A stretch of DNA of 34,528 nt from Chloroflexota bacterium (GCA_016234555.1 JACRBJ010000033.1:1-34528); one strand, 5' to 3'; positions 14,542-24,340 are shown, counted from the first letter of the stretch. Made by a program: numbers and translations. The notes: generated by a model not told the origin, from the letters alone.

Positions 14542-16635
14542 CTATTTTGGAACGGGACGCCACGCGGGGTCAAAATCATCAAAGGCAACGTCCTCCGTAA
14601 TCCGCGCTTGGTTCGCCCCCGAAGGCGTAGAGTAGAGGACATGATAGCCGCGATCGCCGCCGCTTTCGTAGGCAATCCAATTTCCGCCGGGCGAATAATC
14701 CAAATCTTCGATGGAAAGCACGCCCATGTTGATCTTCAAGGCTGAAGAATTAGGCTCATCTGCTTTTATCGAAAACAAGTTGGGGAAGTTGAACTCAGAC
14801 GCGTCATGCTGGCTGAAAAGAATCAAACTTCCATCCGGCGACCAGGTGGGGTAGTGATTGGAAAGCACATCGCCACTGGCAAAGAACTGTTTTTCGTTCG
14901 AGCCGAAAGTGCTCATCGTCCAAAGTTCATACGTGGTGACGCGTTTATAGGCATATACGATCTGTTTTCCATCGGGCGACCACGCCGGCTGGCGGGCTGG
15001 CTGCGTACTATTGGTTTTCACCAGGCGGTTTACATCGTGCTTGTCGATCACATACAAATAAACCTGCATGTATCCATCACGCACAGAGGTAAAGGCAATG
15101 TACTTGCCATCCGGCGACCATGCAGGTTCGAAATCCCCGCCAGGAGCGGTGGGAATTTGTTGCAGACCCGAACCGTCCGCGTTGATAATATACAAGCTTG
15201 ACCCCTCGTAGGTGTCCTTCTTAATGGCACATGGAGAGGTGAATACCATCTTGAGCCCGTCTGGCGCCCAGGATGGCTGACATGCGCCGCCGGGCATGTT
15301 TGTAACCTGGATGGCTTCGTCCTTCAACAACCCGGTCAGATATATTTGGGCAACCCCTGTACGGGTGGAGGTGTACGCAATCTGGAGATAATCCGCCCCA
15401 ATGGGTGTGGGACTCAACTGGGTGATGGGCGCTACTGTAGGCGGAACCGCTGTCGACGTGGAAGTCGCTTTCTCAACGACCGGACTCTCAACGAGGGCGA
15501 CCTGGGTAGCGGTGGCAATGTCAAGCAGAGTGGCGGTTGGCTCCACAGGAGAGATAAGTTGGGATACCCCCCGCATAAACTCACGCGTTGGACCGAAGAA
15601 AAACAAGGATGCAACGCCCATCAATATCGCCGCAATAGCGACAAACAAGAAACGCCTGTTTCGACGTTCACGTTCAAGCTGTTTTTTGCGCGGAGAGACA
15701 AACGCATATTCTTCCGGCGGCATGGAATGCACCAACGCATTGGAAGTTTTCTTCGATGGGTCGCTTTTTCTCTCTGTTTCCGAAGGGGGAGGCGCAACGG
15801 TATATGTGCCAAGCAACTGCTGGGTCATGGACTTGGAGTTGAGCAGGGCAACCTTGAAGTCATCCGCCGATTGGAAACGGTCACTGGGGTCCACTTCCAT
15901 GGCTTTTTCGATGGCAGCCGCGAGATGGCGCGAAACTTCCGGGTTTCTCTTCCTAAGTGGGGTAAGTTGGGCGTTATCCATCGCGCGCGCAAGACCGTCC
16001 TCCGGAATGACCCCGGTCAGGGCGGCATACAAGGTGGCACCCAGGGAATATATGTCCGTACGGGTATCCGTGCGGGCGGTCCCGTATTGCTCAGGTGGTG
16101 AATAACCGGGCGTCATGGCGCGCGCGCCGGTGGTGGTTGCCTGATTCCCCTGGTAAACCTTGGCAAGTCCAAAGTCAACCAGAAAGATATGCCCATCCGG
16201 GGAGATTTTCACATTTCCAGGTTTGATATCGCGGTGGAGGATGGGAGGCTTGCGTGCATGAAGGTAGGAAAGGGCGTCACACATCGCCGCACCAATCAGC
16301 ACGACTTCCTCTTCGCGTAAAATGCCCACCCGTTCCATGCGCTGACGCAAATCCTCGCCCTCAATAAAATCCATTACGAGATATTGACCCTCGCCCGCAA
16401 TGACGAAATGATCCGATACACGCGGAAGGTTTGGGTGGCGGATGTTTGCGAGTATCACCGCCTCCAGGCGAAATTGGCGGGCATACTCTTCGGTCGTAAA
16501 CAGATTTTCCTTGACCGCAACATCCACGCCCAGGTTTTGGTCTGTGGCGCGATAAACCGACCCCATGCCGCCCTGGCCAAGGTTCTCTCGAATTTGATAG
16601 CGTTTATGTAGGAGGGTTTCGTTTTCGAGGATCAT
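14542..16635 (-). CDS. Ser/Thr kinase with extracellular PD40 beta-propeller
   Basis: This 697-residue protein has a Hanks-type kinase domain (about 10-270): glycine loop GQGGMGSVYRA, VAVKEN, HRDIKPGNVK, DFGLA and SPPEQYG. A Pro/Ser linker follows, then a membrane segment (about 327-350) and a Pro/Thr spacer. The outer TolB-like PD40 propeller (about 400-697) has repeated Trp-Ser-Pro-Asp-Gly motifs. The first full blade carries two cysteines (GACQPSW and FTSPC) that are conserved in the paralogue at 16861. The frame opens further upstream, but the ATG at 16635 is chosen because MILENETLLHKRY aligns with MTLEKNTIIHDRY of the paralogue. A TATAAT lies 13 nt before it. Presumably a sensor kinase; its ligand and targets are unknown. 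Confidence 0.93.
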   Translation of the reverse strand: MILENETLLHKRYQIRENLGQGGMGSVYRATDQNLGVDVAVKENLFTTEEYARQFRLEAVILANIRHPNLPRVSDHFVIAGEGQYLVMDFIEGEDLRQRMERVGILREEEVVLIGAAMCDALSYLHARKPPILHRDIKPGNVKISPDGHIFLVDFGLAKVYQGNQATTTGARAMTPGYSPPEQYGTARTDTRTDIYSLGATLYAALTGVIPEDGLARAMDNAQLTPLRKRNPEVSRHLAAAIEKAMEVDPSDRFQSADDFKVALLNSKSMTQQLLGTYTVAPPPSETERKSDPSKKTSNALVHSMPPEEYAFVSPRKKQLERERRNRRFLFVAIAAILMGVASLFFFGPTREFMRGVSQLISPVEPTATLLDIATATQVALVESPVVEKATSTSTAVPPTVAPITQLSPTPIGADYLQIAYTSTRTGVAQIYLTGLLKDEAIQVTNMPGGACQPSWAPDGLKMVFTSPCAIKKDTYEGSSLYIINADGSGLQQIPTAPGGDFEPAWSPDGKYIAFTSVRDGYMQVYLYVIDKHDVNRLVKTNSTQPARQPAWSPDGKQIVYAYKRVTTYELWTMSTFGSNEKQFFASGDVLSNHYPTWSPDGSLILFSQHDASEFNFPNLFSIKADEPNSSALKINMGVLSIEDLDYSPGGNWIAYESGGDRGYHVLYSTPSGANQARITEDVAFDDFDPAWRPVPK

Positions 16636-16648
16636 CAAATGCCTGTCA

Positions 16649-16654
16649 ATTATA
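16649..16654 (-). promoter_or_regulatory. Consensus -10 box just upstream of the kinase start
   Basis: A perfect TATAAT on the minus strand lies 13 nt before the ATG at 16635, placing the expected transcript start about seven bases before the start codon. The -35 region (TGGCAT at 17-nt spacing) is weak. No Shine-Dalgarno is seen, so the message may be nearly leaderless. Confidence 0.45.
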
Positions 16655-16802
16655 CTTTTTTGCTCACACACATGCCACGGGCATTAACCGGCCTGTCCAG
16701 GCATTTTCGAACACGGGGACATTTTACTCTGCCGGTGAAATGGATTGCATTTCTATTTTATTTCAAATCACCGCTTGATCCATTGAATTTCCTGAAATGT
16801 AA

Positions 16803-16841
16803 GCAAAAACAGCCAAAGTATATCATCATACCCTGGCTGTT
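16803..16841 (-). terminator. Intrinsic terminator after the 16861-19107 kinase gene
   Basis: On the minus strand AACAGCCA pairs with TGGCTGTT, with partial inner pairing of GGTAT and ATAC, and a T-run follows. It lies about 20 nt beyond the kinase stop codon. Confidence 0.75.
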
Positions 16842-16860
16842 GAGGGAGTTTTTCGACGGG

Positions 16861-19107
16861 CTATTCTCCGAGGGGACGCCAGGCAGGATCGAAATCCAAT
16901 CCCTTGTCTGACGTAACGCGCACGATGTTCGCGCCTGTAACCGTCATATAGAAGATGTCGTTGTTCTCCACGTTGTCTTCGCCTTCATAGAGGAGATAGA
17001 AACCGTCGGGGGAATATTGAACATCCTCTATCGAAAATGGGTCCAATTGCAGGTACGAACCCTGCTCCACGGTACGATCTGTGGAGGAAATGCTCATAAG
17101 CTTGGGGAAGTCGAATACCTTGGCAGGGCGCTGGTTGAACAGTATCAGCTGTCCATCAGGCGACCACGTGGGCAGATAATCTGTAAACCTTACCCCGCTG
17201 CGGACAATCTGCTTCTGTTCCATGCCATCCGCATTCATCAACCAGATCTGATAAACGCCAAATCGTTTGACCACGTAGGCGATCTGACTGCCGTCCGGGG
17301 ACCATGCAGGCTGGCGCGCCTCGACATCCTTTGCGCCTTTCGTAATCTGGGTGATGAAAGCCGGGTCATCCACGTTCATAACGAAAATTTCCATTTGACC
17401 CGTGCGCAATGAGGTAAAGGCAATCGACGAACCATCGGGGGACCAGGCAGGGTCAAAATCGCCGCCGGGGACGGAAACAATCGGCGTCAGGTTGTTACCG
17501 TCCGCATTAATAATGTACAGGCTGGCGCCATAGTAAATTTCATCCATGCCTCTGCAGGGGGAAATGAAGACCAGCCTTTGACCATCCGGGGACCAGGCAG
17601 GCTGGCAGGCTCCCTCAGGCATATCCGTAATTTTTAGAAACTCCTGAGTGGCAAGGTCAAACAAGTATATCTGTGGCAGGCCCGTACGGTTAGATGAATA
17701 CGCAACCTGTCCTGAATTGCCAATAGGCGTCGCCGACCCAGGAACAACTGGTTCCGAAGGTTCGGGGGTACTGACATTTTCGGTCGGAGCAACTTCCGTG
17801 GCGACAGTCGCAGTGGGAGTGGGAAGCGGAGTGTTTGTCGGAGTATTTGTCGGGACAGCAGTTGCCGTCGGCGTAGGCGGTTCCGGCGTCGATGTGGCGG
17901 TGGGAGTAAGGGTTTGAGTGGGGAGTGGAGGCTGCGTATAAAAAGGTAGAGCGATTCTGGTTGGTATCAATACCGAAATCGCGTTGCGCAAATTGACGGG
18001 CAAAATGCCGGGCGCATAAAAGAACACGCCTGCCAAAGCCGCAACAGCCGCCAGAATCAGAATGAGGAAGAAACGCATTACCGCAGCGCGACGCCTGCGC
18101 TCGCGTTCCTTCTGCCTTTTTAACGGGGAGACGAAGGGTAACTCCTCCCCAGCTGCTGGCGGCGTGATGGGACTTACCACCGGCTGACGGGGCGGAGTCT
18201 TCTCCTTGGCGGCAACCACTTCCTCCGGGTCAACTGGCAGGAAGATTTCAGGGGGCGGCGGAGCAACGATGTGGTTTCCCGGAAGCTGCGCGGTTGGGGA
18301 ACCTGACCCAAGCAGAGCCTTCTTAAATTCCTCCGCGGTTTGGAAACGGTCGCTCGGGTCGATTGCCATCGCCTTTTCGATTGTCGAAGCAAGGCGGCGC
18401 GAAACCTTCGAGTTGCGTTTGCGAAGCGGCGTCAGTTGGGCATTATCCATCGCGCGGGCAAGCCCATCTTCCGGGATTACACCGCTCAAAGCCGCATACA
18501 ACGTTGCACCCAGCGAATAAAAATCGGTTCGCGGGTCGGTACGGGCTGTGCCATACTGCTCGGGCGGGGAATAGCCGGGCGTCATGGCTCGGGCACCCGT
18601 TGTGGTTGCCTGATTTGTCCCCTGGTACACTTTGGCGAGACCAAAATCCACCAGGAAGATATGTCCATCGGGAGTGATCTTCACATTGCCGGGCTTGATG
18701 TCGCGATGCAAAATGGGGGGCTTGCGGCTGTGCAAATAGGCAAGGGCGTCACACATTGCCGCACCGATCTGCGTGGCGTCCTCCTCGGTGATTGTACCCA
18801 GCCGGTCCATGCGGTTGCGCAGGTCCTCCCCCTCGATAAAGTCCATCACCAGGTATTGTCCCTGGTCGCTCAATTCAAAGTGATCGGACACCCGAGGCAA
18901 ATTCGGGTGGCGCAGGTTCGCCAGGATGACAGCCTCCAGGCGGAACTGGCGCATGTACTCCTCGGTGGTGAATAGATTCTCCTTCAGGGCAACCGCCACG
19001 CCAAGTCTTTCATCTATGGCGCGATACACCGACCCCATGCCGCCCTGCCCAAGAATTTCCACGATACGATACCGGTCGTGAATAATAGTGTTTTTCTCGA
19101 GCGTCAT
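16861..19107 (-). CDS. Ser/Thr kinase with extracellular PD40 beta-propeller (paralogue)
   Basis: This 748-residue protein has the layout of its neighbour at 14542. The kinase domain (about 10-272) shows GQGGMGSVYRA, VALKEN, HRDIKPGNVK, DFGLA and SPPEQYG, all intact. A cytoplasmic Pro-rich linker, a membrane helix (about 342-364), a long Pro/Thr stalk (about 382-470) and a PD40/TolB-like propeller (about 470-748) follow. Cysteines in GACQPAW and FISPC match the other kinase. The stalk is much longer here, so the propeller may sit further from the membrane. The two genes are tandem duplicates separated by a terminator and about 220 nt, so they can be regulated independently. Ligand and targets are unknown. 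Confidence 0.94.
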   Translation of the reverse strand: MTLEKNTIIHDRYRIVEILGQGGMGSVYRAIDERLGVAVALKENLFTTEEYMRQFRLEAVILANLRHPNLPRVSDHFELSDQGQYLVMDFIEGEDLRNRMDRLGTITEEDATQIGAAMCDALAYLHSRKPPILHRDIKPGNVKITPDGHIFLVDFGLAKVYQGTNQATTTGARAMTPGYSPPEQYGTARTDPRTDFYSLGATLYAALSGVIPEDGLARAMDNAQLTPLRKRNSKVSRRLASTIEKAMAIDPSDRFQTAEEFKKALLGSGSPTAQLPGNHIVAPPPPEIFLPVDPEEVVAAKEKTPPRQPVVSPITPPAAGEELPFVSPLKRQKERERRRRAAVMRFFLILILAAVAALAGVFFYAPGILPVNLRNAISVLIPTRIALPFYTQPPLPTQTLTPTATSTPEPPTPTATAVPTNTPTNTPLPTPTATVATEVAPTENVSTPEPSEPVVPGSATPIGNSGQVAYSSNRTGLPQIYLFDLATQEFLKITDMPEGACQPAWSPDGQRLVFISPCRGMDEIYYGASLYIINADGNNLTPIVSVPGGDFDPAWSPDGSSIAFTSLRTGQMEIFVMNVDDPAFITQITKGAKDVEARQPAWSPDGSQIAYVVKRFGVYQIWLMNADGMEQKQIVRSGVRFTDYLPTWSPDGQLILFNQRPAKVFDFPKLMSISSTDRTVEQGSYLQLDPFSIEDVQYSPDGFYLLYEGEDNVENNDIFYMTVTGANIVRVTSDKGLDFDPAWRPLGE

Positions 19108-19152
19108 CTACAAAAAAACCCTTATGATTTAACTGGAATGAACGCGATTATA

Positions 19153-20148
19153 TCAGATGGATTTGGCTTGCTCGGCAAGTTTGAACCTTACAAAAACCCA
19201 AGGTGCGCCCCCTGCCACCCACCAGCCAATCAAGGCATAACGGACATAGCGCAACAGATAAGAAATCAGGTCCAGTTCCCGTGGGAATATCGCGCCCAAT
19301 CCCAAATAAAAAACGACGACACCGATCAAACCGATGACGTAGCGAATGGCGCGCTTCCCCACCGGACCCGAAGCCTGATACCCGCCCAGCGACATGATCC
19401 ACGCCGCGCCCACCGCCAACCCAAAGAAGGTTCCAGCAGAGGTGAAGGCACTGTCTGGATCGAGCGGTTCAGGTTCCACTGCTCCCGCGAGAAGGGCATT
19501 CGAAATCCATTCCTCCGGGATCTGAAACCCGCTCCGCAAAACCCATGTCCCATATCCCAGGGCAATGAAAAGCAGGGAAGCCGCAAACGCAATCAGGATT
19601 TTTTGGCTCAATGTTTTACCGCCGATCCAGGCTCCCACAGGCTCCCAAAACCAGACAAACGCCCACAACACCGCTGCACCCAACAGCCAGCCGAAGATCA
19701 CGTCGTGGGGGAAATGCACGCCCAAATACATGCGGGAAAACCCGATGAAGAATATCACCGTCAGCATGGCGACCCAGACCCAGGCGCGTTTCAAGTACGC
19801 CGCAATCATGCCCCACACACTCATCGCAAGCTGGGCATGTCCCGAAGGAATACCAAACGATGTCTCCGTCAACCAGAGCGCGCGGACTTGTGAACTCACC
19901 CAGTATGGGCGGGGGCCGGTAAAAATCAATTTACCAGCATAGTTGAACAGATTGCTCGTGACCAGGATAAATCCAACCCGCAAACCAAGAGCCGAATCGA
20001 CACTCCAATAGATGAGCGGCAGCACCAGCAGGAAGAATTCCTCGTTGCCCAGGTAGCTGAAGAAACGCATGGGAAAGATGAACCAATCCCCCACCACAGC
20101 CTGAAGAACAACAATAAAATCAATTCCGCGCTCGATAAAGAATTGCAT
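19153..20148 (-). CDS. PAP2-family membrane phosphatase
   Basis: This 331-residue membrane protein contains the PAP2 acid phosphatase signature: KLIFTGPRPYW, PSGHAQLAMS and SRMYLGVHFPHDVIFG. It therefore has the catalytic histidines, Asp and Arg of the lipid phosphate phosphatase family. About six helices form the PAP2 core, and the C-terminal third adds further membrane segments. Likely substrates are phosphatidate, diacylglycerol pyrophosphate or undecaprenyl pyrophosphate; the sequence does not decide. GGAGG precedes the ATG. It is divergent from the transglutaminase gene and ends 45 nt before the kinase start. A TATAAT (19147-19152) next to its stop codon may serve the kinase. Confidence 0.93.
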   Translation of the reverse strand: MQFFIERGIDFIVVLQAVVGDWFIFPMRFFSYLGNEEFFLLVLPLIYWSVDSALGLRVGFILVTSNLFNYAGKLIFTGPRPYWVSSQVRALWLTETSFGIPSGHAQLAMSVWGMIAAYLKRAWVWVAMLTVIFFIGFSRMYLGVHFPHDVIFGWLLGAAVLWAFVWFWEPVGAWIGGKTLSQKILIAFAASLLFIALGYGTWVLRSGFQIPEEWISNALLAGAVEPEPLDPDSAFTSAGTFFGLAVGAAWIMSLGGYQASGPVGKRAIRYVIGLIGVVVFYLGLGAIFPRELDLISYLLRYVRYALIGWWVAGGAPWVFVRFKLAEQAKSI

Positions 20149-20177
20149 TTAATCCTCCATTGTGCAGGCGTTTAATG

Positions 20178-20207
20178 TTGACGAACTTGCGGGCTTTATT
20201 GTACACT
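20178..20207 (+). promoter_or_regulatory. Promoter of the transglutaminase-cyclase unit
   Basis: TTGACG (20178-20183), an 18-nt spacer and TACACT (20202-20207) form a reasonable housekeeping promoter. The ATG at 20214 falls at or next to the predicted transcript start, with no room for a Shine-Dalgarno, so translation would be leaderless. Confidence 0.55.
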
Positions 20208-20213
20208 CAAACC

Positions 20214-22592
20214 ATGGAAACGTCATCCGCGCCCGTAAACATCGACTTGAATTTGCAACGCAACCGTGCCTGGGACTGGAGAGCCGCGCTCTTCGTGTTC
20301 ATCATCGTGCAAATATCCAGCATTCGATTGGTGGTAACGGAGTGGACTCCCTTCCTGTACTTCACGCAGACCATGGGTTTTTTTGGCGTGGCCTTGGGGC
20401 TGGCGCTGGGATATGGCAAATTCTCCCGTCAGGCTGTCGTGCGCCTTGCGGCTGGGTACACCCTGATGCTGGTTCCCGCCCAGTTGTTGAGCGCAGTGGA
20501 AAAAACAGGATGGCTGTGGCACGACATCCTGGCGCTTGCGGACCGGCTGTTTATTTCGTTGGACCAGTTTATCCGAAACAAACCCGTTGAGGACGCCCTG
20601 TTTTTCGTTTCAATCGTCACGTTGACCTACTGGTTGATTGGTCTGGCTGCCGGCTACTGGCTCACCCGTCACTGGGATTTTTTGAATGTGGTGCTTCCTT
20701 CCGGGCTGGCGATCCTCATCGTGCAAGCCTTTGACGTACCCCGCTCCGAGTGGACAATCACCCTGGACCTGGCTATTTTTCTTTTTGCGTCGTTGCTGCT
20801 GATGGCTAGAATGTATTTTCTCAAAAACCGTCCCTTTTGGAAGGGAGCCAATTTCCTGTTGACCGACGAAGCCAGAAGCGACCTGGAACGGGGCGCGCTG
20901 GCTGTCGCCGCAATCGCGGTTTTCGTGGCATGGTCACTACCCGGCTGGATCAATGGGGCGAAACCCGTCGCAAAAGCCTGGAGGGAATTTTCCCAGCCCA
21001 TCTTCGACAAATATTCAAACGCCGTCAGTGCCCTGGATTCGCCCTATACCGTCAGCACGAGCGGGAACTTCTACGGCGCTTCGCTTGCGCTTGGAGAGCG
21101 GGCAGCCACGGGTGATACTGTCATCTTTACAGTCAAATTGCCAAAGGGCGACTTTACCCCTGTCAGAAGTTACTGGAAAGGCAGGAGTTACGACTTATAT
21201 TCCAGGGGACTTTGGACAACGGGCGAGAGTTCGAGCATTCCGTTCATTCCAACCATCGATGAGATCGCCATCGAATATCCCCAAAGCCGCCATGAAATGG
21301 GATTCACCTTCACCAGCCGCGCGGAAAGACAAAGCCTGCTCTACACACCCGCCGGGACCGTCTGGGTCAGCAAAAATGCCAACCTCCAATCCGCGTCCAC
21401 CAGGGAAGGAATGCCGGACATCACAGCATGGATCTCCGCAACAAGCCTTTCCAACGGGGAACAATATAAGACGCGCGCGCTGATTGCTGACCCAACCATC
21501 GAGGAGTTGCGTTCGGCGGGGACGGAATATCCCGTCTGGGTAAAGGAAAGGTATCTGCACATTCCCGCGGAGATTGCCCCACAATTACGTGAACTGGCGC
21601 TCGAGATTACCGCCTCCCACGAAACAGCCTACGACAAGGCGCAAGCCATTACTTCTTATCTTCGGGGTGAGATCAAATACCAGAAAACAATGGAGGAAAG
21701 CCCGCCCCCGGACCGCGACCCCGTGCTTTGGGTTTTATTCGAGTATAAAAAGGGATTCTGCATGTACTACGCCAGCGCGGAGACACTGATGCTGCGCTCA
21801 ATTGGCATCCCCGCCCGCATGGCTGTCGGGTTTGTGGAAGGCGAATACGATGATCTGGATGAAAAATATACCGTCGTATACGAGGATTCACACGCCTGGC
21901 CCGAGGTTTATTTCCCCGGCATTGGCTGGGTCGAGTTCGAACCAACCAGCAGCCAGTTCCCGCTCGAAAGACCCGAAACACGGGACACAGCCAACGAAAC
22001 AGGACCAGACTCGGATGAGGATTTGGCGCTCACCCCGCTGCCCACTCCATTGGAGGAACGTCCCAGACCATTGTTGGATGAAGATGCTGATATTGGGGGA
22101 ACGTCAAGCTATACAAAGTGGTATCAAGGTATTCTGACGCCATTCCTCATCGTGCTAGCGGTGGGTCTCGCCATTTTCGTTGTCCGCCACTACTCTCTTA
22201 ATGACCGTTTGCCAGTATACTTGGCGTATCAATACGAACGGCGCGGAAGCGTTCCCCCGCAGTGGTTAAGCCGCTGGGTGCGCTGGACAATCCTTTCGCC
22301 AATCGAGCGCGCGTTCCAAAGCGTCAACCTGAGCCTGCACTGGCTTGGCAAACCGCAGCCGCTACACGCCACTTCTCAGGAGCGCGCGCAGGCATTGATC
22401 AAACTGATGCCCGAAGCGGAGGAGCAAACCCTGTCGCTCCTTGAGGAATATCACAATGCAATGTACACCCCGCGCGCGGGAAATCTGCATAAAGCGCGCA
22501 AAGCCGCGTTGACCATCCTCGTCAAAGCCCGGCAAACTTTAATAAAGGAAACCTTGCAGTTTCCTGATAGCCGTTTTAATCAATTAAAATAA
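20214..22592 (+). CDS. Transglutaminase-like membrane protein (TgpA type)
   Basis: This 792-residue protein has the three-part TgpA/DUF3488 layout. About six N-terminal membrane helices (residues 20-250) precede a large extracellular region with a transglutaminase core (about 480-590), then another helix (about 650-672) and a C-terminal DUF4129-like tail. The core shows the catalytic Cys in KKGFCMYYASAETLMLRS, His in EDSHAWPEV and the acidic residue in GWVEFEPT. Such proteins may act as proteases or crosslinkers at the cell surface; in Pseudomonas TgpA is linked to viability. The upstream frame is open to 20160, but the ATG at 20214 is chosen because a promoter overlaps the earlier part. The cyclase gene follows after 6 nt. 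Confidence 0.92.
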   Translation: METSSAPVNIDLNLQRNRAWDWRAALFVFIIVQISSIRLVVTEWTPFLYFTQTMGFFGVALGLALGYGKFSRQAVVRLAAGYTLMLVPAQLLSAVEKTGWLWHDILALADRLFISLDQFIRNKPVEDALFFVSIVTLTYWLIGLAAGYWLTRHWDFLNVVLPSGLAILIVQAFDVPRSEWTITLDLAIFLFASLLLMARMYFLKNRPFWKGANFLLTDEARSDLERGALAVAAIAVFVAWSLPGWINGAKPVAKAWREFSQPIFDKYSNAVSALDSPYTVSTSGNFYGASLALGERAATGDTVIFTVKLPKGDFTPVRSYWKGRSYDLYSRGLWTTGESSSIPFIPTIDEIAIEYPQSRHEMGFTFTSRAERQSLLYTPAGTVWVSKNANLQSASTREGMPDITAWISATSLSNGEQYKTRALIADPTIEELRSAGTEYPVWVKERYLHIPAEIAPQLRELALEITASHETAYDKAQAITSYLRGEIKYQKTMEESPPPDRDPVLWVLFEYKKGFCMYYASAETLMLRSIGIPARMAVGFVEGEYDDLDEKYTVVYEDSHAWPEVYFPGIGWVEFEPTSSQFPLERPETRDTANETGPDSDEDLALTPLPTPLEERPRPLLDEDADIGGTSSYTKWYQGILTPFLIVLAVGLAIFVVRHYSLNDRLPVYLAYQYERRGSVPPQWLSRWVRWTILSPIERAFQSVNLSLHWLGKPQPLHATSQERAQALIKLMPEAEEQTLSLLEEYHNAMYTPRAGNLHKARKAALTILVKARQTLIKETLQFPDSRFNQLK

Positions 22593-22598
22593 GGCATT

Positions 22599-24308
22599 AT
22601 GAACGAACAGACCCGCCCCACGACCATACCCGATCAACTTCTGACGCTTGGCTTGCAAGCGGGAAAAATTCGCTCCGAGTTGGAAGCTGCCAGGTTGAAA
22701 CTTCCCAAAAATACCACCGACGATCTGTACTACCTGGAATCAACCCTTGGGCAGATCGGCGAAAAGATCGAAGCCTTTCAGCGCGAACACAGCAACATGC
22801 TGGCTCTTGCCAACATCGGACAGGTGATTAATTCATCGCTGGAGCTCGACGAGGTGTTGACCATTGTGATGGACAACATCGTACAGCTTACCAAGGCGGA
22901 GCGCGGCTTTTTGATGCTGCGCGACGACAAGGGTCAAATGGTCATCCGCATGGCGCGGAACTGGGAAATGGAGTCGGTCAACTCCTCCGAGTTGACCGTA
23001 AGCCGTTCCGTTGTGGGGCGCGTCATCGAAACAGGCGAATCGCTCATCACCACCAACGCGCAGGAAGACCAGCGTTTCATGGGGCAGGAAAGCATCGTGG
23101 CGTTCAACCTGCGCTCCATTTTGTGCGTCCCGCTCAAGGTCAAGAACGATCTCATTGGCGTGATCTACGCCGACAACCGCATCCGCACGGGCATCTTCGC
23201 CGAGTCGGAGCGTAACCTGCTGGTTGCCTTCGCAAACCAGGCGGCGGTTGCCATCGAAAATGCGCGGCTGTTCTCCTCGCTCAAACACACCCTTGAAGAA
23301 GTAACCGAATTAAAGAATATGATGGATAACATCTTTGCATCCATCACCAGCGGCGTGATCACCGCCGACATTCAGGACCAGATCACCCTCACCAATCGCG
23401 CTGCCGAAAGAATTCTGGGATCCGCTTCGAGCGATATCGTGGGACATTCCCTCGCCGAGACGCTTGCCTCTGTTTCGACGGAACTCCAGCCTCATCTGAC
23501 GGAAGTCCGTCAAACCGACAAAGCCATCGCCGACTTGGAAATCAGTCATCATTTCCCCACCCGCGGCATTGTGGACTGGCGTTTCAATCTCTCCCCTCTA
23601 AAGGATGCCGGGCAAAAGACCCAGGGTATCGCCATCGTGCTGGACGACCTGACCGAAAGAAAGAAACTCGAAGCCCAGCGCAGACTCTTCGAGCGCATGG
23701 TCTCCCCCGCCGTGATCGAACAACTCGACCCGAACAGTCTGCAGCTTGGAGGCAAGCGCGCCACCATCACTGCGCTGTTCGCCGACATTCGCGGCTTCAC
23801 CACCTTTAGCGAAAAACAGGAAGCCGAACAATTGGTGAAAATCCTCAACCGCTATCTCGCCGCAATGGCGGATGCGGTACTCGCGCAGGAAGGCACCATC
23901 GACAAGTTCATGGGCGACGCGATCATGGCGTGGTTCAACGCCCCCATTCCCCAGCCCGACCACACCCTGCGGGCGGTCAAGACCGCGTTGACAATCCGCG
24001 ACTCGGTCGAAGGATTGTACAAGGAACTGCCTCCCGAGTTTCACCTGGCTTTCGGCGCGGGCATCCACTGCGGCGACGCAGTCCTCGGTCTGATTGGCAC
24101 GGAGAAACGGCTGGAATACACCGCCATCAGCGACAGTGTGAACACAGCCAAACGCATTCAGGAAAACTCCGCCAAGAATCAAATCCTGATCAGCAGGGTG
24201 GCTTACGATCACGTGAAGAAGGAAGTGAATGCAAAGCCCCATGCGGAGATGCTGCTGAAAGGCAAGACCCAGCCACTGGAAGTGTACGAGATTTTGGGGT
24301 TGAAGTGA
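22599..24308 (+). CDS. GAF-PAS class III adenylate/guanylate cyclase
   Basis: This 569-residue soluble protein begins with a short coiled-coil (about 15-65). A GAF domain (about 65-215) with RGFLMLRDDKGQMV and SILCVPLKVKNDLIGVIYAD is followed by a PAS domain (about 235-350). The class III cyclase domain (about 370-569) has both metal-binding aspartates (LFADIRGFTTFS and FMGDAIMAWF). It also has the base-contacting Lys of DKFMGDA and the Asp, Asn and Arg of SDSVNTAKRI. All catalytic positions look intact, so it should make a cyclic nucleotide; cAMP or cGMP cannot be decided safely. It follows the transglutaminase gene by 6 nt and ends at a strong terminator. Signal input through GAF/PAS is inferred. 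Confidence 0.94.
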   Translation: MNEQTRPTTIPDQLLTLGLQAGKIRSELEAARLKLPKNTTDDLYYLESTLGQIGEKIEAFQREHSNMLALANIGQVINSSLELDEVLTIVMDNIVQLTKAERGFLMLRDDKGQMVIRMARNWEMESVNSSELTVSRSVVGRVIETGESLITTNAQEDQRFMGQESIVAFNLRSILCVPLKVKNDLIGVIYADNRIRTGIFAESERNLLVAFANQAAVAIENARLFSSLKHTLEEVTELKNMMDNIFASITSGVITADIQDQITLTNRAAERILGSASSDIVGHSLAETLASVSTELQPHLTEVRQTDKAIADLEISHHFPTRGIVDWRFNLSPLKDAGQKTQGIAIVLDDLTERKKLEAQRRLFERMVSPAVIEQLDPNSLQLGGKRATITALFADIRGFTTFSEKQEAEQLVKILNRYLAAMADAVLAQEGTIDKFMGDAIMAWFNAPIPQPDHTLRAVKTALTIRDSVEGLYKELPPEFHLAFGAGIHCGDAVLGLIGTEKRLEYTAISDSVNTAKRIQENSAKNQILISRVAYDHVKKEVNAKPHAEMLLKGKTQPLEVYEILGLK

Positions 24309-24340
24309 TGAGTAACAAGTAAAAAGCAGTAAGTATTGGG

